Positions 52,583-62,214 of a stretch of 64,000 nt of DNA are shown here, one piece after another; the first letter of the stretch is position 1; every line of letters begins with the position of its first letter. The stretch is from Spongiibacter sp. IMCC21906 (GTDB lineage Bacteria; Pseudomonadota; Gammaproteobacteria; Pseudomonadales; Spongiibacteraceae). The notes under the pieces were generated by a model. It did not search any database, was not told where the DNA came from, and saw only the letters and a list, made by a program, of their open reading frames with translations. The translations under genes and the position numbers were made by a program. Location of the stretch: contig NZ_CP011477.1 of assembly GCF_001010805.1 (NCBI RefSeq), forward strand, positions 3,218,501 to 3,282,500. The letters run 5' to 3'.

Positions 52583-53922
52583 TACGAAGCAGGTATCTGA
52601 ATTTTTTGGCCAACCCGAATCTGGGTATTAGACATTTGATTATGGCGAAGCAGCTCACCCAGGGAGATTTTGTAGCGCTGGGCGATCCCGGACAGGGTGT
52701 CACCTCTGGCAATAATATAATCTTCCGGCACCGCAGGGGCACTCACTTCACCGCGTTTTACAGCGGCAAAATAGGTATCGGGCGGCGGGCTGTCGCGGAA
52801 GTAACGATCAATGCCGTGATAAATGGCTTGGGCCATTTTGTACTGATAATTAGCCGTTTTTAAACGACTGGCTTCTGTTGGGTTTGAAATAAATCCGGTC
52901 TCAACCAACAATGACGGAATATCCGGCGACTTCAACACCGCAAAGCCCGCCTGCTCAACCCGGCGACTATGCAGTCGAGAAATTTTGCCCATTTCCCCCA
53001 GCATCTCAGCGCCCACACTGAGGCTAGCATCCAAGGTTGCGGTCATCGAAAGGTCGGTCAACACCCCCGCCAGCACATGATCTTTATCGGACAAGCTCAC
53101 ACCGCCAACCAAATCTGATTCATTCTCTCGCTTGGCCAAAATCCGCGCCGTGGCGCTAGTGGCTCCGCTTTTAGAGAGCGCGTATACCGAGCTACCGTTC
53201 GCTTGAGGGCTGGTAAAGGCATCGGCGTGAATCGATACAAAAAAGTCGGCCTGGGCCTTGCGGGCCAAGTCCCGGCGTTTGGCCAAGCCCACGTAGTAAT
53301 CACTTTTACGAATCATCACCACCTGATAGCCTTTTTTAGCTTCGAACTTGGCTTTCAGTTTATTGGCAATCTGCAGAACAACGTCCTTTTCCCGCAAGCG
53401 ACCCGGCCCTATCGCACCGGGGTCTTCACCGCCATGACCGGCATCAATAGCAATCACCACATCACGTCGGGCGCTACTGTCGACACTTTTCACCACCCGC
53501 TCAATTTCAGTCTCGCCCTCCCGATCCAAAAAATCGATAACAAGACGGTCGTGCAACCCGGCATTGGCTGCCAAAAAAAAGCTTCGGGCCTGAACACTGG
53601 CGCTTAAATCAAACACCATCCGCAAACGGCCATCAGGCTTGCTGGCGTAACGCAGTTTTTGAATGGGGCTGCCTTCAAAATTCAAGGCGGCCGTATCCAC
53701 CGAGCCTAAAGAGGCCTGACTGATATCGACAACGAGACGATCGGGATTGCTGAGGCTAATGACTTCATGCTGAACCGGACCACTGAGGTCAAAGACCACC
53801 CGGCTGTGGTCCGGTGCCCGCCAAAAGCGAACATCGCGGACTTCTGCAGCCTGCGCCAAGGCAGTAAACAAAAGCAGGCAACACTGGGCTAGCACTAAGG
53901 CCAGCAGTTTACTTGGTTTCAT
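52582..53922 (-). CDS. amiB: N-acetylmuramoyl-L-alanine amidase AmiB-type
   Basis: 446 residues. A signal peptide (1-26, cut after AQA) is followed by an AMIN domain (27-135), a zinc amidase domain (150-375) with [40 protein letters not shown] and the Glu in [15 protein letters not shown], and a C-terminal LysM domain (about 402-445, [20 protein letters not shown]). It splits peptidoglycan at the septum during daughter-cell separation. It is translationally coupled to mutL and overlaps the end of tsaE. Confidence 0.95.
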   Translation of the reverse strand: MKPSKLLALVLAQCCLLLFTALAQAAEVRDVRFWRAPDHSRVVFDLSGPVQHEVISLSNPDRLVVDISQASLGSVDTAALNFEGSPIQKLRYASKPDGRLRMVFDLSASVQARSFFLAANAGLHDRLVIDFLDREGETEIERVVKSVDSSARRDVVIAIDAGHGGEDPGAIGPGRLREKDVVLQIANKLKAKFEAKKGYQVVMIRKSDYYVGLAKRRDLARKAQADFFVSIHADAFTSPQANGSSVYALSKSGATSATARILAKRENESDLVGGVSLSDKDHVLAGVLTDLSMTATLDASLSVGAEMLGEMGKISRLHSRRVEQAGFAVLKSPDIPSLLVETGFISNPTEASRLKTANYQYKMAQAIYHGIDRYFRDSPPPDTYFAAVKRGEVSAPAVPEDYIIARGDTLSGIAQRYKISLGELLRHNQMSNTQIRVGQKIQIPAS

Positions 53923-54379
53923 ATTGGCTCAATTGCGCAAGAATTTGCCGCCCGGTGTCACTCTGCGTTTGCAGACTCAAAAGACGGCCCCCACCTTGCT
54001 GAACAATGCTAACCATTAAATCGGCCGTTGGCAAAACGCCTCTGCCGCGCTCGGGCCACTCCACCAGACAAATGCTCTGGCCGTCAAAATAATCCCGTAT
54101 GCCCATATACTCCAGTTCCTCAGCATCGCCCAGCCGGTAAAGATCAAAGTGATATACCGAGACCCCAGCTAAGCTGTAGGGTTCAACGAGGGTATAGGTT
54201 GGACTCTTAACGGCACCTTGATGACCCAGCGCCGTTAAAAAGCCGCGACAAAACGTGGTTTTCCCTGCACCCAAGTCACCGTCTAAATAAATCATGGCAC
54301 CCATTGGGCAAGCACCGGCCAGCTTGCCCCCCGCGGCTACGGTTGCCGACTCATCAGCGAGATTCCAGCGAACGTCCAT
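53909..54379 (-). CDS. tsaE: tRNA threonylcarbamoyladenosine biosynthesis ATPase TsaE
   Basis: 156 residues. Walker [18 protein letters not shown], then [12 protein letters not shown], Walker B-like [20 protein letters not shown] and the end [15 protein letters not shown]. It works with TsaB and TsaD to make t6A37 of tRNA. It overlaps both neighbours (nnr end by 26 bases, amiB start by 14), so it sits within one compact operon. Confidence 0.95.
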   Translation of the reverse strand: MDVRWNLADESATVAAGGKLAGACPMGAMIYLDGDLGAGKTTFCRGFLTALGHQGAVKSPTYTLVEPYSLAGVSVYHFDLYRLGDAEELEYMGIRDYFDGQSICLVEWPERGRGVLPTADLMVSIVQQGGGRLLSLQTQSDTGRQILAQLSQYETK

Positions 54380-55946
54380 TCACCACCATTTGTAATTTAT
54401 CGACCACATCCATCGCCAACAGGCCTCGCTCGCCGCCCAATTCTGCAGCAATATCTCCAGCCTGTGCATGTAACGACGCCCCCAGGCAGCTTGCCTCTGT
54501 GCCTTTCATCCCCTGAGCCATTAGCGCCCCAATCACACCGGACAGGATATCCCCCATACCGCCGCTTGCCATACCGGGGTTGCCGCCCTGACTCACAAAG
54601 ATTGCAGCATCCTCATTGCCAGCATCCTCATTGCCAGCACCGGTCATTCCAGCGTCTGCAATCCCGCGGCCTACAATCCCAGCGCCCGCAATCAAAGTGC
54701 CAGGCCCTTTGAGCAACACCGTCGCCTGGTAGCGTTCTTGAAGTTTCGCCACTGCCGTAAAACGATCATGTTGAATCGCTTCAGTGGACTCACCCAAAAG
54801 CCGCCCTGCCTCACCCGGATGGGGTGTAAGCACACGGCAAGTATCAGCGGACACATTTAAAGAAGGATCCTGCGCCAACAGGTTTAAGGCATCGGCATCT
54901 AGCAGGGTAGGTTTATTCGCCGCCAATGCCGCCTTAAGTAATTCTGCACCCCAAGCATCGGTGCCCAAACCGGGGCCAATAACCACGACCGAGCAACGCG
55001 CTAACAATGGCGCCAAATCTACCCCAGATTCGACGCCCAACGCCATCACTTCTGGCCTGGCCGCACAAAACGCCGGCAAATGTTCTGCCCGAGTCGCACA
55101 ACTCACCAAACCCGCACCACTCCGGGCTGCTGCCGAGGCGGCCAATAACACCGCCCCCGCCATGCCTTTATCACCACCAATCACCAGAACATGGCCAAAA
55201 CTGCCTTTGTGAGACAGTTTGGAACGCGTACCCAAAGACGCCATCAATTTCACCGGACTCACCCGATAAGACGCAGGTTCAATCTGCTTATAAAGCTCCC
55301 CAGGTAAATCAATTTGGTTCAACAGCAGATCGCCAACATAATCCACCGCCTCGCCGGTATACAGCCCCTGCTTTAAACCGACAAAGGTCAGGGTCGCAGT
55401 GGCGTGAATAGCGTCACCCAAGGTACGGCCCGTATCGCAACACAGCCCAGAGGGAATATCGATAGCCAATACCGGCGCGCCACTGGCGTTAATCATCGCA
55501 ATCACCTCGGCGTATTCCTGCCGCAGCGAACCGGACAAACCAATGCCCAACAAAGCATCCACCACCAGCGACTGCGGCGACAACGTCGCTCCCTGCCAGG
55601 GCTGGATTTCCACACCCTGCCGCTCAGCCCATTGCCGGGCAGACAAGGCGTCGCCTTTTACATTATCCGTCATGGCCCACACTTTAACGGGCACACCACT
55701 TTCAGCCACCAGCGCGGCCAGCACATAACCATCACCGCCGTTGTTGCCGCCTCCACAAAATATTTCGATGGGGGCTTTTTCTGGCCAGCGGTCCTCCAAG
55801 TACTGAAAAGCAGCCTGCCCTGCTCGGGTCATTAACTCTATCCCGGCAATACCACTATCTATGGCCAGAGCCTCAAGCCGTCGTATCTGCGCACCGCGAT
55901 ACAGTGACGTAGGCATGGCAATTTCAGCCAAAATGTTCTGTGACAT
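54354..55946 (-). CDS. nnr: Bifunctional NAD(P)H-hydrate epimerase/dehydratase, with a repeat insertion
   Basis: 530 residues from the ATG at 55946. The N-terminal epimerase domain (about 15-220) has [20 protein letters not shown]. The C-terminal ADP-dependent dehydratase domain (240-525) has [51 protein letters not shown] and [16 protein letters not shown]. It repairs hydrated NAD(P)H. Just before [11 protein letters not shown] lies an insertion of about 30 residues built from degenerate five-residue units (xxxAG, e.g. [15 protein letters not shown]) encoded by six 15-bp repeats at 54606-54693. The rest is normal. Confidence 0.93.
   Translation of the reverse strand: MSQNILAEIAMPTSLYRGAQIRRLEALAIDSGIAGIELMTRAGQAAFQYLEDRWPEKAPIEIFCGGGNNGGDGYVLAALVAESGVPVKVWAMTDNVKGDALSARQWAERQGVEIQPWQGATLSPQSLVVDALLGIGLSGSLRQEYAEVIAMINASGAPVLAIDIPSGLCCDTGRTLGDAIHATATLTFVGLKQGLYTGEAVDYVGDLLLNQIDLPGELYKQIEPASYRVSPVKLMASLGTRSKLSHKGSFGHVLVIGGDKGMAGAVLLAASAAARSGAGLVSCATRAEHLPAFCAARPEVMALGVESGVDLAPLLARCSVVVIGPGLGTDAWGAELLKAALAANKPTLLDADALNLLAQDPSLNVSADTCRVLTPHPGEAGRLLGESTEAIQHDRFTAVAKLQERYQATVLLKGPGTLIAGAGIVGRGIADAGMTGAGNEDAGNEDAAIFVSQGGNPGMASGGMGDILSGVIGALMAQGMKGTEASCLGASLHAQAGDIAAELGGERGLLAMDVVDKLQMVVNGRSLESR
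54606..54693. repeat. Degenerate 15-bp minisatellite inside nnr
   Basis: Six head-to-tail units: AGCATCCTCATTGCC twice exactly (54606-54620, 54621-54635), then AGCACCGGTCATTCC, AGCGTCTGCAATCCC, GCGGCCTACAATCCC and a last AGCGCCCGCAATC. All are in frame and encode a five-residue repeat, so unit gain or loss does not break the gene. Confidence 0.85.
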
Positions 55947-56012
55947 ACACAAGCTATCCCAGAGTGTAAAATACCCCCACATGATAACGCGCCAAGGCGC
56001 TGACGTAAGCTA

Positions 56013-57170
56013 ATGAAAGATGAAACAGACCACAATGCCGAGCTAGACACGCTGGCCCAGTCGCTAAAAGACTGGGCCAAAGAACTGGGGTTTGCCCATT
56101 TAGGTATCACCTTGGCTGATCCGGTCCATCATGCCGAGCGACTCCGGGACTGGCTCGCCAAAGACTTTCATGGCGAAATGCACTATATGGCCAACCGCGA
56201 AGCCCTGCGAGCCAACCCCGCAGAACTATTACCGGGGACCGTGAGAGTCATCAGTGCCAGAATGGATTATCTGCCCGACGCCGCCGCGACCGAAGCGATT
56301 CTCAACACCCCAGAAAAAGCCTATATCTCTCGTTATGCCCTGGGCCGGGATTACCACAAGCTAATCCGTAAACGCCTGTCTCAACTTGCCCAAAAACTGC
56401 AAGCCGAAGGCGGCGGCCAGCACCGCGCCTTTGTGGATAGCGCCCCGGTATTAGAGCGCGGCTTTGCCGAACAAGCCGGACTGGGCTGGATAGGCAAAAA
56501 CAGCATGCTGATCAACAGCAAAGCGGGGTCATGGTTTTTTCTGGGCGAGATTTACACCGACATTCCGCTACCTGTCGACCCGCCCCAGCCAAGCGGCCAT
56601 TGCGGTAGCTGCACCGCCTGCCTGCAAGATTGCCCCACTGCGGCCATTGTGGCCCCATATCAGGTGGATGCCCGGCGCTGTATTTCTTATCTCACTATTG
56701 AATTAAAAGAGGCCATCCCCGAAGAATTCCGGGCGCCAATGGGCAACCGCGTCTTTGGCTGCGACGATTGCCAACTCGTCTGTCCATGGAATAAATTTGC
56801 CCAACCCACCGCAGAAACCGACTTTGCCCCCCGGCACCAACTGGACAACAGCGATTTGCTAAGTTTATTTATGTGGACTGAAGAAGAGTTTTTACGCAAC
56901 ACCGAAGGCTCGGCCATTCGCAGAATTGGTTATGCTCGCTGGCTGCGGAATTTATCGGTGGGCCTGGGCAATGCGACGTATCAGGCCAATATCGTTAACG
57001 CCTTGCAACAGCGCCGCAACGAGCTTGATACTTGCCATCAGGACGCCACAGCCTATGACGCTACAAATAACACGACCGACACGAACGCAATGCTGGCCGA
57101 GCACTTTGACTGGGCCCTTCAATGCCAACAACAAAAAGCTGACTCACTGAAGACCCCGCATCAGGCCTGA
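56013..57170 (+). CDS. queG: Epoxyqueuosine reductase QueG
   Basis: 385 residues. A cobalamin-binding N-terminal half with MHYMANREALRANPAELLPG and SRYALGRDYHKLIRKRLSQL, the catalytic Asp region FVDSAPVLERGFAEQAGLGW, and two [4Fe-4S] clusters with CGSCTACLQDCPTAAIVAPY and FGCDDCQLVCPWNKF. It makes queuosine from epoxyqueuosine in tRNA. It is divergent from nnr and convergent with orn, whose stop is the next base. Slightly longer C-terminus than average. Confidence 0.95.
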   Translation: MKDETDHNAELDTLAQSLKDWAKELGFAHLGITLADPVHHAERLRDWLAKDFHGEMHYMANREALRANPAELLPGTVRVISARMDYLPDAAATEAILNTPEKAYISRYALGRDYHKLIRKRLSQLAQKLQAEGGGQHRAFVDSAPVLERGFAEQAGLGWIGKNSMLINSKAGSWFFLGEIYTDIPLPVDPPQPSGHCGSCTACLQDCPTAAIVAPYQVDARRCISYLTIELKEAIPEEFRAPMGNRVFGCDDCQLVCPWNKFAQPTAETDFAPRHQLDNSDLLSLFMWTEEEFLRNTEGSAIRRIGYARWLRNLSVGLGNATYQANIVNALQQRRNELDTCHQDATAYDATNNTTDTNAMLAEHFDWALQCQQQKADSLKTPHQA

Positions 57171-57713
57171 TTACACCTGCAAAAAATGCTCGCGGTAATA
57201 CTTCAACTCATTAATCGAATCATGAACATCGTCCAGCGCCAAATGGGTAGCATTTTTCTGCAAACCATTCATCAACTGGGGCTGCCAACGCTTGACCAGC
57301 TCTTTGAGGCTGCTGACATCCAAATTGCGGTAATGGAAATACGCTTCAAGCTGAGGCATCTCCCGGGCCATAAAGCGGCGGTCCTGACAAATGCTGTTGC
57401 CACACATGGGTGACGCGCCTGGCTCGCTGTACTTATCTAAAAAGGTCAACGTAAGGCGCTCAGCTTCTGCGGCAGTAATGCAGGTTTCTTGCACCCGCTT
57501 GGTCAAGCCAGAACTGCCATGCTGCTTCGTATTCCATTCATCCATCCCCGCCAACACCTCGTCGGGCTGGTGAATGGCCAACACCGGCCCCTCGGCCAGC
57601 ACATTCAAATCGGCATCGGTGACCACGGTGGCAATTTCAATAATATGATCGTTCTGGGTATCCAAACCCGTCATTTCCAGATCGATCCAGATTAAATTCT
57701 TCTTTTTGGACAT
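57171..57713 (-). CDS. orn: Oligoribonuclease
   Basis: 180 residues. DEDDh exonuclease motifs: Exo [21 protein letters not shown] (9-28, with the two acidic residues Asp11 and Glu13), Exo [22 protein letters not shown] (about 103-122) and Exo [23 protein letters not shown] (His and Asp at about 158-163). It degrades 2-5-nt RNA ends, including pGpG from c-di-GMP turnover. Divergent from rsgA, as in many Gammaproteobacteria. Confidence 0.96.
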   Translation of the reverse strand: MSKKKNLIWIDLEMTGLDTQNDHIIEIATVVTDADLNVLAEGPVLAIHQPDEVLAGMDEWNTKQHGSSGLTKRVQETCITAAEAERLTLTFLDKYSEPGASPMCGNSICQDRRFMAREMPQLEAYFHYRNLDVSSLKELVKRWQPQLMNGLQKNATHLALDDVHDSINELKYYREHFLQV

Positions 57714-57899
57714 GCCCCACCCACTCTATCTTGATCGCCAGAACCGACCACCGGCCCCGAACAATTGCCAATTGTATCAGCCTCGCCGCACTCACTTCAC
57801 CTGCAGCCAACATCACAATTGACTGCAAACACACAATTGGCACTGGGTAGTACCACCTTCCCTGCAGTAAACTAGCCGCCACGGTTACAGAGAGTCCTA
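57714..57899. other. Divergent orn/rsgA promoter region
   Basis: CAATTG occurs repeatedly (57764, 57770, 57814 and 57833) as short dyads between the two divergent genes. No known operator recognised. Confidence 0.35.
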
Positions 57900-58907
57900 A
57901 TGAGCAAACGCAAAATAAGCCGACAACAGCGCTGGCGCATCGAGAAAATTCAGGCCGAACGCAGCGAGCGCGCCACCCGCCGCCAAAACCAAATTGAAGA
58001 TGCCATTGGTGAAGGCAAGCTGGGCGAAGAGCAATACGGCCTGATTGTCAGCCACTTTGGCCAGCAGGTAGAAGTTGAAGGCCGCGACGGCCAGAGCCAG
58101 CGTTGCCATGTGCGCAGCCAGGTGGGCGACCTTGTGACGGGGGACGAAGTAGTATGGCGAGAGGGCAACCCCACTGGAGCAGTTGAAGCCCGAAGGGAGC
58201 GCAACTCCTTACTGTCTCGACCAGACAACCACGGCAAGCTCAAACCGGTTGCCGCCAACATCAACAAAATTTTAATTGTGTTCGCCGCCCGGCCTCTCCC
58301 CCACGGCAATCTGATTGATCGCTATTTGGTCGCAGCAGAAAATACCGGCATTGCGCCGATGTTGGTGCTAAACAAATACGACCTGATTGACGACAGCAAT
58401 CGGCAAATGCTCGACGAGCTCCTTAAACGTTACCAAGACATTGGCTACCCGGTGGTTCGCGCCTCCACCAAAACAGAAGACGGTCTCTATCAGCTCAAGA
58501 CTCATCTCAAAGATCAAGTCAGCGTATTTGTCGGCCAATCTGGCGTGGGCAAATCATCTTTGGTCAACAGCCTGCTCCCCGGCACCGATACGCGAGTCGG
58601 CGCCCTATCTGAAGGTACTCACAAAGGCCGACACACCACCACCACCGCCCGCTTGTTTCATTTTCCCGAGGGTGGCTGCCTTATCGATTCCCCTGGCATC
58701 AGGGAGTTTGCACTGTGGAATTTACAGCGCGAGGATATTGCCAGTGGCTTCGTCGAGTTCAGCCCTTTTATCGCTCGCTGCCGATTTCGCGACTGCAAGC
58801 ACGAGCATGAGCCCGGCTGCGCGCTGATAGCAGCAGCAGAATCAGGGCAAGTGGATGAACGCAGGCTCGCCAGTTACCGTCAAATTGTGCAGAGTTTAGA
58901 GGATTAA
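57900..58907 (+). CDS. rsgA: Small-subunit-dependent GTPase A RsgA
   Basis: 335 residues. A basic N-terminus (KRKISRQQRWRIEKIQAERS) and an OB fold (about 40-105) precede a circularly permuted GTPase with LNKYDLIDD (G4), FVGQSGVGKSSLVNSLLPG (G1), GRHTTTTARLFHF (G2) and DSPGIREFALW (G3). The zinc knuckle is CRFRDCKHEHEPGC. It tests late 30S assembly. Order orn/rsgA/psd is the usual gammaproteobacterial one, here with a sulfurtransferase between. Confidence 0.96.
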   Translation: MSKRKISRQQRWRIEKIQAERSERATRRQNQIEDAIGEGKLGEEQYGLIVSHFGQQVEVEGRDGQSQRCHVRSQVGDLVTGDEVVWREGNPTGAVEARRERNSLLSRPDNHGKLKPVAANINKILIVFAARPLPHGNLIDRYLVAAENTGIAPMLVLNKYDLIDDSNRQMLDELLKRYQDIGYPVVRASTKTEDGLYQLKTHLKDQVSVFVGQSGVGKSSLVNSLLPGTDTRVGALSEGTHKGRHTTTTARLFHFPEGGCLIDSPGIREFALWNLQREDIASGFVEFSPFIARCRFRDCKHEHEPGCALIAAAESGQVDERRLASYRQIVQSLED

Positions 58908-59064
58908 ACCCTCGCAAAAACTGATAAAACCAGCGTAAACGTGGTCCAATAATCACACCCGGCGCGCTGCTCCACAGCATTGTTGCTGATACAATCAGTC
59001 ATCATCCAGTTTAGCAGCGCAGCAGCAAACTCAATCTAGCAAGCAGATATGTAAAGGCAGAAAT

Positions 59065-59913
59065 ATGATGGATAACTTGCCACTCCTTATTGAAGCAGAT
59101 CAACTCAACGAGCTCCTCCGCGAGCCCGGCCTGCTGATAATTGATGTCTGCAGTGCAGAAAACTATGCCCGCCACCATATTCCCGGTGCGGTGCATATCG
59201 CCCCTTCAGAACTGCAATCTGGCGTTAAGCCCGCCGTAGGCAAACTGCCAACTAAAGCCGCGCTACAATCGCTGTTTCAACGGGTGGGCTTAACCCCCGA
59301 CAGCCATGTTATCGCCTACGACGACGAAGGTGGCGGCTGGGCAGGACGACTCATTTGGACATTAGACGCCATCGGTCACAAACACTACAGCTACCTCAAT
59401 GGCGGCTTACACGCCTGGGTAGAAGAAAATCACCCCGTCCAGCAGGTCGCCGCAGACCCCAAGCCCAGCGACATCGAAATTGCCCTGGACACCACCCCCG
59501 TCGCCGAGATTGAAGATTTTATCGCCATGCTCGATAACCCCCAATTGCGGATATGGGACGCCCGCTCCCCAGAAGAGTACCGAGGCGAAAAAGTTTTTGC
59601 CGCCCATGGTGGCCATATCCCCGGTGCCATCAACCTCGATTGGCTGGAGCTCATCGACAAAGAAAACAATATGCGTCTAAAAGAGTTAAGCAGCCTGCAG
59701 ACACGGCTGAACGAACTGGGGCTGAGCAAAGATAAATCGATTATTACCCACTGCCAAACCCATCACCGGTCTGGGCTAAGCTATTTGCTAATGAAAATCC
59801 TCGGCTACCCCAACATCAAGGGCTACCACGGCTCTTGGGGTGAATGGGGCAATCGCAACGACACCCCAATAGAAACCGGGGCAGACCACCGCAGCAGTGC
59901 GCAACAGCCTTGA
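59065..59913 (+). CDS. Sulfurtransferase with two rhodanese domains
   Basis: 282 residues. An inactive N-terminal rhodanese-like domain (8-125) with VCSAENYARHHIPGAVHIAP and an active C-terminal domain (about 150-270) with IWDARSPEEYRGEKVFAAHG and HIPGAINLDWLELIDKEN. The active Cys is in ITHCQTHHRSGLSYLLM, where the loop CQTHHR differs from the CRIGER of thiosulfate and CGSGVT of mercaptopyruvate transferases. Thiosulfate or another sulfur donor is possible. The tail is polar. Between rsgA and psd. Confidence 0.9.
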   Translation: MMDNLPLLIEADQLNELLREPGLLIIDVCSAENYARHHIPGAVHIAPSELQSGVKPAVGKLPTKAALQSLFQRVGLTPDSHVIAYDDEGGGWAGRLIWTLDAIGHKHYSYLNGGLHAWVEENHPVQQVAADPKPSDIEIALDTTPVAEIEDFIAMLDNPQLRIWDARSPEEYRGEKVFAAHGGHIPGAINLDWLELIDKENNMRLKELSSLQTRLNELGLSKDKSIITHCQTHHRSGLSYLLMKILGYPNIKGYHGSWGEWGNRNDTPIETGADHRSSAQQP

Positions 59914-59956
59914 GTGAAATAAAACCTCTCAGCAACCACGATAAAAAGGACAACAG

Positions 59957-60817
59957 GTGAAAATTGTTTTTATTATTTTTCAATATTTACTGCCACAACA
60001 ATGCTTATCCCGGCTGGTGGGGCGCTTGGCCGAGTGCACCACGCCGTGGCTGAAAAACGCCCTGATCAAACGCTTTATCCGCCACTACGGCGTCGACATG
60101 AGCGAGGCCGCCGAGCCCGACCCAGAGCTATACAGCAACTTTAATGCGTTTTTTACCCGGGCATTAAAAGAAGGCGCGCGGCCCATTGCGGAAGGCAGTC
60201 ACGATATTGCCTGCCCCGCCGACGGCGTTGTCAGTCAGTTGGGCAAAATTTCTGCAGGACGCATTTTACAAGCCAAAGGCCAAGACTATTCCCTCAATCA
60301 ACTCTTGGCCGGTGACCAGGCAATGGCCGCACAATTTATCGACGGCCACTTTGCCACCATTTACCTGTCACCCAAAGACTATCACCGTGTGCATATGCCC
60401 CTGGACGGCGAGCTTCGCAGCAGTACCTATGTCCCCGGCCAATTGTTTTCAGTTAACCAAACTACCGCCGATAATGTCGCCAATCTCTTTGCCCGCAACG
60501 AACGTCTAATCAGCGTGTTTGATACCGACGCCGGGCCAATGGCGGTGATCCTGGTCGGCGCCATGATTGTGGCTGGCATCGAAACTGTCTGGACAGGACA
60601 AATTGCCCCCCCACCCCGGCAAATCAGCACCCAGCATTACCCTCGCCAAGAAGCGGTCAGTCTCAAAAAAGGTGAAGAAATGGGTCGTTTCAAACTGGGG
60701 TCCACCGTCATCCTCTTATTTGGCAAAGATCAAGTAGAGTGGGCGTCGCAATTTGGCCCCCTCAGCCCCACCCGGCTTGGAGAACCACTGGGATCACACA
60801 AAATCGTCAGCGCTTAA
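59957..60817 (+). CDS. psd: Phosphatidylserine decarboxylase
   Basis: 286 residues from the GTG at 59957 (AAGGA upstream). The catalytic regions are [13 protein letters not shown] (86-98), [21 protein letters not shown] (131-151) and the self-cleavage site KLGST (246-250; pyruvoyl at Ser249), with the C-terminal alpha chain of about 38 residues. It turns phosphatidylserine into phosphatidylethanolamine at the inner membrane. Typical proteobacterial length and position next to rsgA. Confidence 0.96.
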   Translation: MKIVFIIFQYLLPQQCLSRLVGRLAECTTPWLKNALIKRFIRHYGVDMSEAAEPDPELYSNFNAFFTRALKEGARPIAEGSHDIACPADGVVSQLGKISAGRILQAKGQDYSLNQLLAGDQAMAAQFIDGHFATIYLSPKDYHRVHMPLDGELRSSTYVPGQLFSVNQTTADNVANLFARNERLISVFDTDAGPMAVILVGAMIVAGIETVWTGQIAPPPRQISTQHYPRQEAVSLKKGEEMGRFKLGSTVILLFGKDQVEWASQFGPLSPTRLGEPLGSHKIVSA

Positions 60818-61016
60818 ACCCTAGCTGCCGCAGAGAGAGGGCCGTGACCCATCTCTGCATAGGCAAGCCTTCTGGCTTACCTTGCGTCCTTAAAGATAAT
60901 TTAGGTATAAAAACCTATCCCCCAAACGGCGAGCAGCGATTATTCTCAGTAGCATTAGTCTATTGCACATCCCTTAACTACCGGTTTATTAACCACGGGA
61001 TGCCAAGGATACTGTA
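60818..61016. other. Intergenic region before the PAS kinase
   Basis: An imperfect hairpin AGGCAAGCC-TTCT-GGCTTACCT lies at 60861-60882, probably a terminator-like stem after psd without a T run. Nothing else recognised. Confidence 0.35.
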
Positions 61017-62159
61017 ATGAATGCCCCACTCACCACAAAGCCTGATGCTCAGCAAAATTACTTAAAAAATGAGCTTTATACGCTGATTCAGCAAGACCCT
61101 GGCATCTTTGAATTTATTCAATCTGGCTCGCTGGATGGCCTTTGGTACTGGGATATTGAAAAACCGGAAAACGAATGGATGAGCCCCCGATTCTGGGAAA
61201 CTCTGGGCTACGCCCCGTCAGAAAAGGCCCATCTTGCCAGCGAGTGGCAAGACATTATTTTTCAAGAAGATCTGGCGACGGCACTGGTCAACTTTAAAGA
61301 ACATTGCCAAAACCCCGACCATCCTTACGATCAAATTGTGCGCTACCGCCATCGCAACGGTTCCACCGTATGGATTCGCTGTCGGGGCATGGCGGTACGA
61401 GATGACAATGGCCGCCCCCTACGCATGTTAGGCGCTCACACCGATGTCACCGAATTAAAGCTGGCCGAACTCCGACTGGCGGAGAAAAACGATGAGCTGC
61501 TCAAATACAGCTACGCTATTTCCCACGACTTAAAAGGCCCCATTGGCAATGCCGGTTTGGGCCTGAAATTGATTGAAGAAAATTTCAGCGCCGGGCTGGA
61601 CCCGATGGCTAAAACCTTGCTGTCCCAAATGACCGATACCATGAGCCGTATGATCACCGTGATTGATGGCCTGCATAATATAGCCGTGGTAGACGGCCTG
61701 GAATCCGATTCCGAAACCTTTTCACTGGGTGCCCTGCTTGAAACTGTCAAGCAAGACCTGCAACAAGATATTAGTCAAAGCAACGGCCACATTACGCTGG
61801 ACAGCGATGGCGACATTACCGCGACCAAAGTCCTTTGCACCCAAGTACTCTACAATTTGGTTCAAAACGCGCTTAAATACCGCAAACCCGAGGTGGCGCC
61901 CCAGATCAATATCGGCCTGGGTGAGACTCCCAGCCACTGGCAGGTTACCGTTATCGACAACGGGCTAGGCATTGCCCCGCAACACCACGAAAAGATATTT
62001 GAATTTTTAAAACGCCTGCACGCCAATCATGAAATCGCCGGCTCAGGTTTAGGTCTGAGTTTTTGCAAAAAAGCGGTCTCACGTTTGGGGGGAACGCTAA
62101 AACTCGAGTCCGCCGAAAACTGCGGCGCCATATTCAGCTTTACCATTGCCAAACCCTGA
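61017..62159 (+). CDS. Soluble PAS-domain histidine kinase
   Basis: 380 residues, no membrane helix. A PAS/PAC sensor (about 30-148) with SLDGLWYWDIEKPENEWMSP and VRYRHRNGSTVWIRCRGMAV, ending MLGAHTDVTELKLAE. HisKA with His170 (YAISHDLKGPIGNA). ATPase domain with LYNLVQNALKYRKPE (N box), DNGLGIAPQHHEKIFEFLKR (G1/F) and GSGLGLSFCKKAVSRLGG (G2). The signal is unknown and no response regulator is nearby. The kinase part is of the same general class as the ETR1-like kinase at 12033. Confidence 0.9.
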   Translation: MNAPLTTKPDAQQNYLKNELYTLIQQDPGIFEFIQSGSLDGLWYWDIEKPENEWMSPRFWETLGYAPSEKAHLASEWQDIIFQEDLATALVNFKEHCQNPDHPYDQIVRYRHRNGSTVWIRCRGMAVRDDNGRPLRMLGAHTDVTELKLAELRLAEKNDELLKYSYAISHDLKGPIGNAGLGLKLIEENFSAGLDPMAKTLLSQMTDTMSRMITVIDGLHNIAVVDGLESDSETFSLGALLETVKQDLQQDISQSNGHITLDSDGDITATKVLCTQVLYNLVQNALKYRKPEVAPQINIGLGETPSHWQVTVIDNGLGIAPQHHEKIFEFLKRLHANHEIAGSGLGLSFCKKAVSRLGGTLKLESAENCGAIFSFTIAKP

Positions 62160-62214
62160 TAGTAGTATCTGCAGCGCCCTACTTGTTGCCATGCTCACAA
62201 TCATAGCAACCTAG

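Noticed and set aside
54606-54693. CRISPR-like repeat array
   Set aside because: Units are 15 bp, contiguous without spacers, and in frame within nnr; it is a coding minisatellite. No CRISPR array was seen in the window.
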